DNA from: Phymatolithon calcareum
Taxonomy: Eukaryota > Rhodophyta > Florideophyceae > Hapalidiales
DNA: 64,000 bases
Direction of reading: 5' to 3'
Assembly: GCA_977006965.1 (NCBI GenBank)
Contig: OZ345369.1
Coordinates: forward strand, 372,001 to 436,000
In this document: positions 20,340 to 29,543 of the stretch, piece by piece
Layout of the letters: each line of letters begins with the position of its first letter
How positions within the stretch are numbered: position 1 is the first letter of the stretch
Made by a program: the position numbers and the translations under genes
The notes under the pieces: model-generated
Seen by the model: only the letters and a program-made list of their open reading frames with translations
Databases searched by the model: none
Told to the model about the DNA's origin: nothing

Positions 20340-23300
20340 AGGGTCCCTCCCGGCATATTTATTCTACAGTTTTTGTACCAACTCTACGAATAAACATACG
20401 TCTGGAGAAGGAACGCCCACCTCATCTTAAAATCAGGTGTTCGGCAGTTTCCTTGCAACCAGAGTTACAGGGTTTGTACATTGGTTCATACGACCTTGTG
20501 TCTCCATGCCTAAACACGGTCACCATGGGGGTGCAGTCTCCAATTAGCTGATGTAAGATTACTTCTGTCTGTCTGTGATTGCGTTGCCTCGAGTGTCAGA
20601 GGAACCTTCTGATGAACAAATAGGCTTGACTCGCAAGAAGTCCTTCTTGCTAATGTGTCGACAGCATCATTTCTTGGAATTCCGCAGTGACTTGGTATCT
20701 AAACGCCTTCAACGAATATCTCCTTGGACATCAGTTGCTCCATAAGGCACCAAAATTTCCGTATCAATTCCCCCATACCTTCTCGGCTGTCCGTTAATAG
20801 CATCGATGCAGCTCGTGCTGTCTATGAACCATTTTATAATGTTTCCAGGTGCAAAGGATTGCTTCAGCGCTTCTTGGAAGGCATGAACTGCAGCAAAAAC
20901 CTCTGCGTCGTGTGAAGATCCGACAGCTCCGGCGGGCAGTTCCAGTTCTTTCACCGTTCCATTTCCACGCGTCAGCAAAATCGCCGCACACCCGACAATG
21001 TCCGGGACATTTCTGCACATGTCGAGAATGACCATACTCATTGCAAAGAATCGCACGCTGCTTCGAAGCTATTGGGCTTGAAGCATACATATGAAAGAAT
21101 AATATGCAGCGGTTTGCCCTACCGGGTCTTAAATTTCGGCTCCGCTGCGTTCTGATGATGGCCTTGTTCGTGGAAAATTTTAAGCTTCGCATTGTACCAG
21201 CCTTCATCCCATTTCACTGAGGCTCGTTCGCCGTCATGAAGGTCGCGCACGAATTTGGACGGAATTTCTCTAACGCTTCCATCGGTCCATATTTCCAAAT
21301 CAGCTGACTGTGTGCCGCCGGCTCGAGAAAAAGATCCTGAACGTCTAATTTCATATCTCTTTTCCATCCCTTGCGGAGATGAACTTCAGAAAGCTGCAGG
21401 ACCTATTCTTCGAGAGGTCTTCTTAATTGCTGGATGAAATAACTCTTGCCGAAGCGCCCGAATTCCTTTTTTAGCTAGCTGCTGGGTGCTGGTCTTACGC
21501 CAGCATTGCGATTGACTTTTGGGTTTCGTGAGGCGAGAATTCATACCACATGCAACAGGGTGTCCGTCGGCATCCGTAACGATTTTTCCATAGCAATCGT
21601 AGCCTCTTTTTCTCCGAAATCCTGGAGTCGTCATTCCAGCTAACAATCGAAGTTTCGAGATCTTTGTGGGTTTAAGGCAGCCGGCAGCTACGCGAGCAGC
21701 TTCATTTCTCGCAGTTTACAAATGCTTGATGTGGGTCTGAGCCCCGTATAGAGCGTAGGTCGCCGCTCTGTATAGTTCAATTGGTTCACAGGAGCTCTTT
21801 TGGAATACCTCCATTGTATGTGGCTCGGCCGGCCAAATTGAAGCTTAGATGTTGGTCAAAGTGGACTCCAAGGAACATCTAGTCGGCTAGTGCCTCGATG
21901 TTTTCTCGTGAAATCCTTACTTTTCTGTCAATAAGCTCAAAAGGAAGTTTTCCACCTCGAGCGAAACCGAGAACTTTGTATTTACGGGCATTGACTTCTA
22001 TGCGCAATTCTTTACAGTATTCCGACAAGATTCCTGCTGCTTTGTTGAGCTTGTCAATGGCCCAGTCCCAACTTTTTCCGACTGCATGGAAACTGGTGTC
22101 GTCGGCAAAACTGAACTGCACCAGACCCTCAAATTTAACATCCAGGTCAGAAATGTAAATTTCCAGAGACTGGGCGATAGTGCGCTTCCCTGCGGAAGTC
22201 CGCATCCGATAACTCTTGATCGGGCGATAGAGTTGCTCCATCGTGCTCAGGCTCTCTTGTCCGCGAGATAGGCATGCAGCAGCACAGCATATTTGGGTCA
22301 CATTGAACATCCGCCAGTTTGCAAGACGTACCGGTATTACCACGCGGTCGTGAGAGGGACTGAAGTCTACAAAATGAGCTGCGCATTTTTGATGCCGGGA
22401 GAAGGCATCAGCCGTACGTTGTGCCATTGCCGCTATATGCTCCTGTGTGCTACGATATCGACGGAACCCGACTTGACTGGAAGATAGTTTAAATTCTGAC
22501 CCCGGCCGAAAATCGTAATCTAACAAGCCGTTCAGCGACTCGATTGATAATTGAAGACAGAAATATTGGTAGAAGAGTGGTTCCGTCGTTCGGTCTTGGA
22601 ATACCAATGAATAAGGCCTCTCGTCAAGCGCCAGGATCTCTTCCTTGGCGCCAGCTCCAGTTCACTAAATCAAATAGAGGCTGAGTTGCTGTCGGTGATA
22701 AGTTGCGAAAAAAGCAACTTCGACATCATCAGGATCAGTTTGTGTTTGCGTCGCATGGCTCGAATTGTCGCTGTGGGCTCTTTCATGGAAAATTCACTTC
22801 CTCGAGACAATTTCGAGTGAGCTTGTCGAACAGCACCGATATACTTCACTATGAAAGGAAGATCAGCAGTCCTAAGACGATTTTGATTCTTGGCGAAATA
22901 ACGCTTAACAACATCCGCAGCGAGTGACAGGTCGAATTTTTGGCAATCGCTGACAGTTGTTGCTGTTCTCCGGCGCTTACCCTCGATGGCTGCAAGTTGC
23001 CCTCAACCTTTTTGTCGGCATTGATTGTGCCAATGTGATCCTTACAGTACTTCCGCCTGACAGCCGCAATGACAATGTCGATGTTCCTCCGAACCACAAA
23101 TAGTACTGAAAAAGCTTCCGGTGTCGGTTTAGAAGCGTAGACCTCTGCCGCTTTTTGTCGTTCTTTAACGGCTGTGGCAGTGGCATCATTCCACCATACT
23201 TTACCCCGAAGAATACCGCGTGGAATCGCATTATGTGCACCAGAAAGAAAAGCATAAGTTTTCGTCATCAATTATAGGCGCGTCATCAGTGTGAGCTTGC

Positions 23301-23482
23301 AGGACTTCGTCAACCTTGGTAGCGAATCCGTCCCAGTCCGCCTTTTTCATTGACCAGCAAGCACGATCGAAGCGTTGACGAGAGTGTGCTAGCGGTTCAA
23401 CCGTCGTCAAACATGGGAAGTTGTCGGGAGAACTTCCCATTGGTATTCCATCGCCGTTTCTGAGTATGTCTTTTGCATTCAT
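20340..23482 (-). pseudogene. LINE A polyprotein pseudogene (RT, RNase H, zinc knuckle)
   Basis: RT signatures in 22607-21879: VGFRRYRSTQEHI, motif A AAHFVDFSPSHDRV and an intact motif C SFADDTSFHA. Motif B (normally PQGS) is corrupted near 22310-22200. RNase H signatures: DLEIWTDGSV (near 21310), DAEVFAAVHAFQ and WFIDSTSCIDAINGQPRR in 21056-20709. The C-terminal knuckle is CNSGCKETAEHLIL near 20450. Known role of the family: target-primed reverse transcription at genomic nicks. The endonuclease domain is missing because the copy is truncated in its C-terminal part. Confidence 0.83.
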
Positions 23483-23489
23483 ATTCAGA

Positions 23490-24430
23490 CTCTTGGTCCA
23501 ATTTCATGGATCGCATTGCTCTTTCGGGGCTCTGTTTAAAATCACCCTTGGGCACCGCAGGCACGTCGATCTGTCTCTTAAATGAACTCCTGGTAGTTTG
23601 TTCCGCTCGTCTACCTGGATTTCTATTATCAGACCTACTTATTACTGCTTCTATCCTTTCACTATTTCGTCTACTTGGCGTTTCTTCGACACATTGGCGT
23701 CTTCTGCTTGTTTTAGCGCTCCTTTATGGTCCACTTCTCAGAGATACCCGATATCCTTTGATACGTCTGCCATATCCTCTTCTCTTCCTCCATATTCTTC
23801 TGTCTCTTCCAGGTATTTCTTCCGTCTGACTATGCCCAATTCGAACCTTTCATCCTGGTCGTATCTCCTCGTCCCCGGGCTGGCGAGTCGGAAGAGCACG
23901 CGCATCTCTCTATTCGATGTTCGGCATATTTTCCAAATACATACTTGTAAAAAAGACTTTTTGCTGCTTCGATCGCAGATTGTAATCACTTGGTCCTCGG
24001 GGTCAGGTGGATGGAATACTCCCATTTGGGAAGAATCAACGCCTTGAAAATCATGATACTCGTGGCTGGATAGAATTCTCTAACATTTACTCCAATTTGG
24101 CGTAGTTTGTGGATGCATCCAAATGAATTCCGAGCTCATGAGATTACCCCCTCGTTGGTGACTCTCTTTGATTTATACCTTCCCTGACGTAGGAAGGTCT
24201 CCATGCTTGGTACAGCTCCTGTCCGGCGAACAAAAAGCTGTGCTTTGGAAGTCCTTTATACTTGAAAACCTCATTTTTTCCTGATTGTGTGTTCCATCTC
24301 TTGCAATTGGCTCTAGGTAACCGGAATAAGCTAGGGCCATCATACTTGTGGAGTCTGGCAGTACGAGCACAGAATGAAGCGCTTATGAGGTAGTAGTTGA
24401 GGTACTCCTCGTACAGAAGCCAGGTCTGGC
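23490..24430 (-). mobile_element. LINE B fragment (C-terminal half, decayed)
   Basis: Minus-strand pieces at 24025-23738 (VCIWKICRTSNREMRVLFRL, then RRKKYLEETEEYGGREEDMA) and 24370-24173 match in order the C-terminal half of LINE B copy 1 (KYAEHRRDRMRVLCRL; KKRLEETEEYVGRDEDV). The nucleotide motif TTGAGGTACTCCTC near 24400 matches the motif B region of copy 1 near 46070. No intact ORF remains, and the RT motif C region is deleted. Confidence 0.72.
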
Positions 24431-25040
24431 TTTACGAATATGGCGTGATCGCGCATTCGTTTTGTTATGTAAATACCCTCAATTGACGGAGTCAGTCAAA
24501 TAGACTTAGTCACGAATAAATCAAAGTGGAGATTTTAAATCACGTCCGTCGAAAAGCGCAATTAGGTATGCCCAAGGCTAACGGGATAACGGTGTGTGCT
24601 TCTTCCTCCAACAAGGACGCTCTGATGAGAAGCACGAATTGTATGTTGAATATCGCAATTCGAAAAGTTACTATCTCTGTCTCCTGAAAACTAACTGCAC
24701 AGTTGACTATCTCTTCAGAGGGTGCTGTGGCATATCGATGTAAGAAATGAGATGGCAATCGAGAAGACTTGAGAGAGGAAAATGCTGGTAATCATCGAAG
24801 TGAAATTCAGAAGCAAACGGACGCCACTGACTCCGCAACACGAGCGCTTTCCTATAGTTACACGAAACTCTAATCAAGCGATTCGCAAGGCGGGGGATAC
24901 GGTTTCTTACGTGCATTCCTTATTTTACCGAATTTACCACTTGCGCGCAAAATACAATCTCATGAATACCAATTGCAGGGTACAGAATTGGAGCACCACG
25001 TAAGCTTAGGCGATATTATGATTTCCTTGTGCTCTTCGCA
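24431..25040. other. no supported gene
   Basis: Short shadow ORFs only. This is the 5' flank of the flavoprotein gene. Confidence 0.5.
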
Positions 25041-25046
25041 GAACGC

Positions 25047-25054
25047 TATAAAAG
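25047..25054 (+). promoter_or_regulatory. TATA-like box (distal) of the flavoprotein gene
   Basis: TATAAAAG lies 289 bp before the preferred ATG at 25336. It is a consensus-quality TATA box, but its use is inferred from position only. Confidence 0.4.
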
Positions 25055-25168
25055 CGGCCGAACTCATCCGACGATGGAGTTCGGCAAGCAAGTAAGAAAA
25101 CAGCCATCAACGTTTTCTTCACAACGATACCGAGGGATAAGGTCCTTGATCTTAGACCTCGTCGAGAA

Positions 25169-25175
25169 TATAAAG
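25169..25175 (+). promoter_or_regulatory. TATA-like box (proximal) of the flavoprotein gene
   Basis: TATAAAG lies 167 bp before the ATG at 25336. Either this or the distal box could place the transcription start; transcript ends would decide. Confidence 0.4.
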
Positions 25176-25335
25176 GGTCCAAAGTTGCTCATCGCGAGTA
25201 ACCCCAGTCGTGTGTTCAATATTGAATCGACTCCTAAGTTGCTAGTGCCCCTTGTCGGTCTCAATAACAAGCTCGAAACTGAAATTTTGCAACAGGTGCC
25301 ATCCTCGTGCCGCAGCTTATCGTGCTCGTCTCGCC

Positions 25336-27336
25336 ATGGGGAACATCATGAGCAGCGCCCTGAAGGCCGTCAATCCGTTCGGCAACTCACACCAGCGATG
25401 GTCGGACGGTATCACAACCCGCATCGCCTCTGAGGGTCTCATCCCTGTGCTCAAGGACGAACTGGAAGAGATGGTCAAGGTGGGCGCAAGCGACCCCAAG
25501 TTGCTCATCGCGCAGACCGAAAAATGGGTGAGGGCCGACCCAGAGCACGCCCATTTGGCCACGGAGGAAAATCTCACGTCCTTGACATCCTCGGCGCCAA
25601 GCAGTCTGGGCTCGTTCCTGGAAGATACGCCGGTGGATGGCGTCAATGAAGGGAGCGGAAAGCCAGTAAAGGTGTATAAGAGCAATCAGTTTGTCAACTG
25701 GGGGGATACTGTGAGGACAGTACCCGCATTCACTTTCGTGCCCAAAACAAAGGTGGGCGTGCAAAGCATAGTGCGGTACGCCAAAGAGCACTCGCTGCGC
25801 GTGCGCGTGTCCGGAAGCAGACACAGTTGGTCGGACGTGTATGGGCGCGATAATGAAGTGATGATATCCATGATGGAGGTGGACGCAGCCGTGCCGAGCC
25901 TTGACTGGGCCAGACACCCGGTCAAGACTGTGGAGCCAAATCCTTACGATCCGAACAACGAACTGCAGCACATCGAGTTCCTGGGTGCCTCGGAAGATGG
26001 GCAGCACGCGCGAATCCGGCTCGGCGGCGCGACGACAAGCGAGCATTTCCGCCAGTGGGCGCTGTCCGAGCAGGAATTCAAGGGAAGGGGCGGGAAGTGG
26101 GAGTGGATGATCAGGGCATTACCAATCCTCGTGTCGATCACCAGCGCTGGCTGGACGCAGGTCATATGTCATGGTGCGGGTTTGGAGCACCGGTCGGTCT
26201 CAGATCTGTGCGAAGAGGTGGAGTTGGTGAACTTCAACGGAGAGCTGCAGAATATTTGCGAAAAGGACCAGCTAAAAGCAGTGACGGGTGGGTTTGGCTT
26301 GCTGGGAGTTATCACGTCGCATGTATTCGTGCTGGACCCGCTGAAGATCGCCAACCTGCTGCCGGAGAAGGTGCCTGCACCGCTGGGTGTTCCGCCGTTG
26401 ACGTATGACGGAATCCCGAAGAATGACGACTTTTCGACAAAGGACTACACTCAAGAGGAATGGGAGGCGGCGACGAGCAAGTTTAAGCAGGACTGTGGCA
26501 AGTTTTATGCTGAGTGGTTCTGGTTCCCTTTCAACTCGAAAGCTTGGGTGAATTGTTGGGACACAGATGATAAGGGAAATAATCCGCAACCGCAGTACCC
26601 GACAAGAAAGGACGTGAAGATTCAGCAAGACCAGGCGCGTCTTTTCTGGATCTTGCAAAATACTCTGCTCAAGTTTCTCCCCCCGATCGTCCAGACAGAA
26701 CTGACGTCGTTCACATCGATGTCGTTCCTGCCGCCACATGAGCTCATCAAAGTAGACACGAGGACGACCGTGCCGGACGCTCTTCATTTTCGACGCGGCA
26801 TTCACCGCATGCCTGTCCGCGATTGTGAGTGGTCGGTCGAGATACCGGTCGGGTCCGACGGGCCGGACTGGTCAATTTGCCAAAAGCTGTGGTGGGCTGC
26901 TATTGAAGAGGTGTACAAGGATAAGGATAATGATAAAGCACCGATGAGATTGCCTCTGGAAATGCGCATAGTGGGGGGAAGCGACACAATAATGTCGACG
27001 CAGTATGGAAATACAGCGACGTGTACGATTGAGGTGCTAACGTCAACGCTCGTGGATGAGGATGAATGGGACGCTTTTGTGGTTCGTGTGACGGATCGGT
27101 GGAAAGAAATTGCCGGAGATTTACAGTTCAAGCCCCACTTTGCTAAGATGTGGCCGAGTTCAGTTGGAGGTGTCCGTATCCAACAGTATATGAAGGACAC
27201 TTACGCGAGTGAGGTTCCGCATTTTGTGAAGCAGATGTCAGCGGCTGCCAGTGATGGGGGATATTCGTTTAATGATGCCTTGTCGCTGTTTGGGAACGAT
27301 ACGATCATGGAATTGATTGGGATGGACAAGGTCTAG
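25336..27336 (+). CDS. FAD-linked oxidoreductase, sugar-1,4-lactone-oxidase-like (VAO/PCMH family)
   Basis: Intronless ORF; from the Met at 25336 the protein has 666 residues. VPKTKVGVQSIVRYAKEHSL then RVRVSGSRHSWSDVYGRDNEVMI (about residues 135-180) is the FAD-binding fold of the vanillyl-alcohol-oxidase family, with the Gly-x-x-His-Ser signature near which some relatives attach FAD covalently. GGFGLLGVIT (about 320) is a second FAD-domain block. The C-terminal half (ALHFRRGIHRMPVRDCEWSVEI, MRLPLEMRIVGGSD) fits the lactone-oxidase type substrate domain. The family oxidises sugar lactones with O2, as in ascorbate-type biosynthesis; the true substrate is not shown. The reading frame is open up to a Met at 25252, but 25336 has a better context (gccATGGgg) and begins MGNIMS, which fits an N-myristoylation consensus. 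The stop is TAG. It is longer than typical gulono- or arabinono-lactone oxidases. Confidence 0.85.
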   Translation: MGNIMSSALKAVNPFGNSHQRWSDGITTRIASEGLIPVLKDELEEMVKVGASDPKLLIAQTEKWVRADPEHAHLATEENLTSLTSSAPSSLGSFLEDTPVDGVNEGSGKPVKVYKSNQFVNWGDTVRTVPAFTFVPKTKVGVQSIVRYAKEHSLRVRVSGSRHSWSDVYGRDNEVMISMMEVDAAVPSLDWARHPVKTVEPNPYDPNNELQHIEFLGASEDGQHARIRLGGATTSEHFRQWALSEQEFKGRGGKWEWMIRALPILVSITSAGWTQVICHGAGLEHRSVSDLCEEVELVNFNGELQNICEKDQLKAVTGGFGLLGVITSHVFVLDPLKIANLLPEKVPAPLGVPPLTYDGIPKNDDFSTKDYTQEEWEAATSKFKQDCGKFYAEWFWFPFNSKAWVNCWDTDDKGNNPQPQYPTRKDVKIQQDQARLFWILQNTLLKFLPPIVQTELTSFTSMSFLPPHELIKVDTRTTVPDALHFRRGIHRMPVRDCEWSVEIPVGSDGPDWSICQKLWWAAIEEVYKDKDNDKAPMRLPLEMRIVGGSDTIMSTQYGNTATCTIEVLTSTLVDEDEWDAFVVRVTDRWKEIAGDLQFKPHFAKMWPSSVGGVRIQQYMKDTYASEVPHFVKQMSAAASDGGYSFNDALSLFGNDTIMELIGMDKV

Positions 27337-27479
27337 AGGATGGCAGTTGTTTTATCCTACTTGGCAGACAAAGTCAACTACAGAAACTATGAGCACATAT
27401 TACATAGCGAGAATGAACGAATGGAAAATTAGTGTTGCAGAGGGAGCGACATGTTCTGTGTTAGATTGTGTTAAATATT

Positions 27480-27780
27480 GTTCTCAATGTCCTTATTTTG
27501 GCGCATGGGCAGTTTCTTTAGCTCTTTGCTGCAGAAGTTAATCTCTAAAGGAACGCCTGCAATTTCGAACAAATTCTCATTGTTCAAAAAATTGAGTATC
27601 CCGACGAGTCACTTCGTTTACAGATCTTCCGATTAACTACGCTCTAGATCAGCCCGACTAGAACAGCGTAAGAGCAGGTGCTCCACTGATGACGCCATAT
27701 GGGCACATCTTGGACACTGGGTCCTGGAGCACCGCGTTATTCTTACTGCGCCAATATTGAAAGGAAGCAACAATCGGATA
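27480..27780 (-). mobile_element. decayed LINE A-type 3' end
   Basis: On the minus strand the sequence encodes CPRCAHMASSVEHLLLRCSS, the CxxC...EHLLLxC knuckle of family A, then ILNFLNNENLFEIA, matching the C-terminal block of other family A copies (LKFVNNEWLL). It ends near a degraded tail, CTGCAGCAAAGAGCTAAAGA. Several stops. Confidence 0.65.
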
Positions 27781-27782
27781 AT

Positions 27783-27830
27783 TCTTTCTTTCTTTATTGC
27801 GGAGGACAGTAATTCACTTTGCACTGGAAC
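27783..27830 (-). mobile_element. isolated LINE A-type tail
   Basis: AATAAAGAAAGAAAGAAT on the minus strand (27783-27801) is identical to the family A terminus but has no recognisable coding sequence upstream of it. It is probably an extremely truncated insertion. Confidence 0.5.
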
Positions 27831-27972
27831 TGGGCAATATCGATTTGCTACTTATTTCTGGTTACACGACGATCAATATTTAAGCAACCCGGAGGCCTGC
27901 ACTTTTTCGTATAGTTCAACAGCTTTAAAGAGCTGGCAGCATATGCAATCGTATCACACGCGGAGGAATATG

Positions 27973-28972
27973 CAGGGATCGTCCTAATTCAATTTTATTG
28001 CAATGAATTGCAGTTTTCTATTTACTGCACGGAGCTTTAGCTAGTGCAATTGTAATTGGAGCAGAGTTTCGAAATGGAAATGAAATTGGGGCATAGTTTC
28101 CAAATGCAATTCAAAATGGAGCTGTGTCGTTTAATTTTAGCTCTCTTACATCATCGGCAGAAAGCAATTTGCCCCTGTGGGCATTCTGTGGTCCAGTTTG
28201 GGTTGCTCGAAACACATATCAATTTTTCATTTTCTGACTGTTGGAGGCTAGACTTTGCGTTGCTCTCCTTTTGGTTTATGACATAGGAGGAGGAATGACG
28301 AACTAGGGCATGGCCACGATTTGCAAGCAAACGTCTATGTTAGGTGACAAGTGTGATTGTTCCCCTGTGTCTGTCGACCACTCAGGTCCCTTTTGTGAGA
28401 GTGATAACTTTATTGTTTGGTTCAGGAAAGGTTGCTACTTATACCAATTCGGTAGTGCTTCAATACGTGTATACTTGCCGATTGCCCGAATTAAGTGTAC
28501 ATTCCGTGCTCTATGTCGCCTTCGCAATGATACCGTTACATGTTTAAATCTAGATATTACGCGTAGCCTGATATAGGCCCATACACTTGTTGCATGGAAC
28601 GCGCCAGGAACACTACCCATGCAGCAAGCGCTATGGGTTTACAAAAGTGATGAACGAAGCACCAACACCATAATGGAGATACGCAGAATGTCAATTGGAA
28701 CGCACAGAACGTCAAGATCGCGATGGCGAAAGTTGTTAGAGACCTAGTTCAAGAATGACTCCAAGCAGATGAGCAGTACGACAGATTTCGTGACTAGCTG
28801 CAAACAGTATTTCGTCTTATCTTTCTTGCAGAATCCTAATTGCAATATGTACTGCGAGATGTACCTCAATTGCAGTTTCTATTGCACGCGAAATAATATT
28901 TTTCTATTGCTATTGATTGACCTATTGCTCGGCTGGAAGCAAGAGCGAAAAATTGAATTGGGACGAACCTTT
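27973..28972. mobile_element. 1000-bp non-autonomous hAT element
   Basis: Starts CAGGGATCGTCC and ends in the inverted partner GGGACGAACCTTT; the arms share TCGTCC-x-AATTCAATTTT. The 8-bp flanks GGAATATG at 27965-27972 and 28973-28980 match exactly, the hAT hallmark. Like the two larger hAT copies it has many ATTGCA/TGCAAT subterminal motifs. The short internal ORFs (for example 28310-28576) show no transposase homology, so it would need a transposase supplied by a full-length relative. Confidence 0.82.
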
Positions 28973-28980
28973 GGAATATG

Positions 28981-29329
28981 GCTGCAAGTTGCACTGACCG
29001 GCAAGGAGTCTCAGCACTTTTCTATTGAGATCAAGGGTCGCAACGGACGGATTCATAAAATTTGGGTAAATTTCGTTTTCAAATCAGTTCGGTTGAGTCG
29101 AAATCCGGACTAAAATCTATCAGGGACATTCCGCAAAGCCAACAATTTTTACAAAATCCAATCCACTGGGGGAGCGCACTGGTGCCAGAAATGAAGATGG
29201 CGTCATTCCGGCGAATATGTGGGGGTATGCACCGGCTGCGAGGGATGACATGAGCCCGAGGGCATGATATTCAACCGAATATCATGGCCTGAGGGCGATT
29301 GACATCCCGAGAGTACAGTGCAAAACACG
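28981..29329. other. no gene; long imperfect palindrome
   Basis: An imperfect hairpin spans about 29243-29311. GGGATGACAT opposes ATTGACATCCC, and the core CATGATATTC-AACCG-AATATCATG is perfect. No coding sequence supported. Confidence 0.55.
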
Positions 29330-29383
29330 CTTGTCAACCGGCTGAGGGGGTAGACATCGGCTTTCTCTTGCAACTGATTGCTT
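29330..29383 (+). repeat. left 54-bp inverted repeat flanking the Crypton gene
   Basis: CTTGTCAACCGGCTGAGGGG followed by a GTAGACATCGGCTTTCTCTT-type continuation is repeated inverted at 31967-32020 with 53 of 54 positions identical. A third, weaker copy in the inverted orientation lies at 29441-29488. Confidence 0.85.
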
Positions 29384-29543
29384 CAAGGTCATAGCTCCTC
29401 ACGTAATGCCGAACACTTCTGAGGGGCCATAACTCGTCACATCAGTTGCAAGAGATAGAAGATGTCCGTCCCCTCAACCGGTTGACAACTCCTCACATCC
29501 GCACAGCGCTGCGGCATTACTCCCTCGGAGCCAAATTATGTAG

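Larger units (their letters stand above)
17842..23483 (-). mobile_element. LINE A copy on minus strand, 5'-truncated and split by a hAT element
   Basis: Two pieces, 17842-17944 and 20336-23483, are separated by the hAT element at 17945-20335. The lower piece carries the family tail (AATAAAGAACGAAAGGA on the minus strand). The upper piece reads, from its 5' side: the endonuclease-RT linker (23482-22849; RQRFDRACWSMKKADWDGF), RT (22607-21879), the RT C-terminal region, the RNase H (21367-20709) and the zinc-knuckle end (about 20600-20340). The same order occurs in the fuller copy at 33952-38609. Several frame changes and stops break it. Confidence 0.85.

Noticed and set aside
25029-25433. 134-residue ORF overlapping the start of the flavoprotein gene
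   Set aside because: It covers the promoter/leader and then a different frame of the flavoprotein; no motif.
25387-26046. Minus-strand 219-residue ORF within the flavoprotein gene
   Set aside because: Antisense shadow of a strong FAD-domain coding region.
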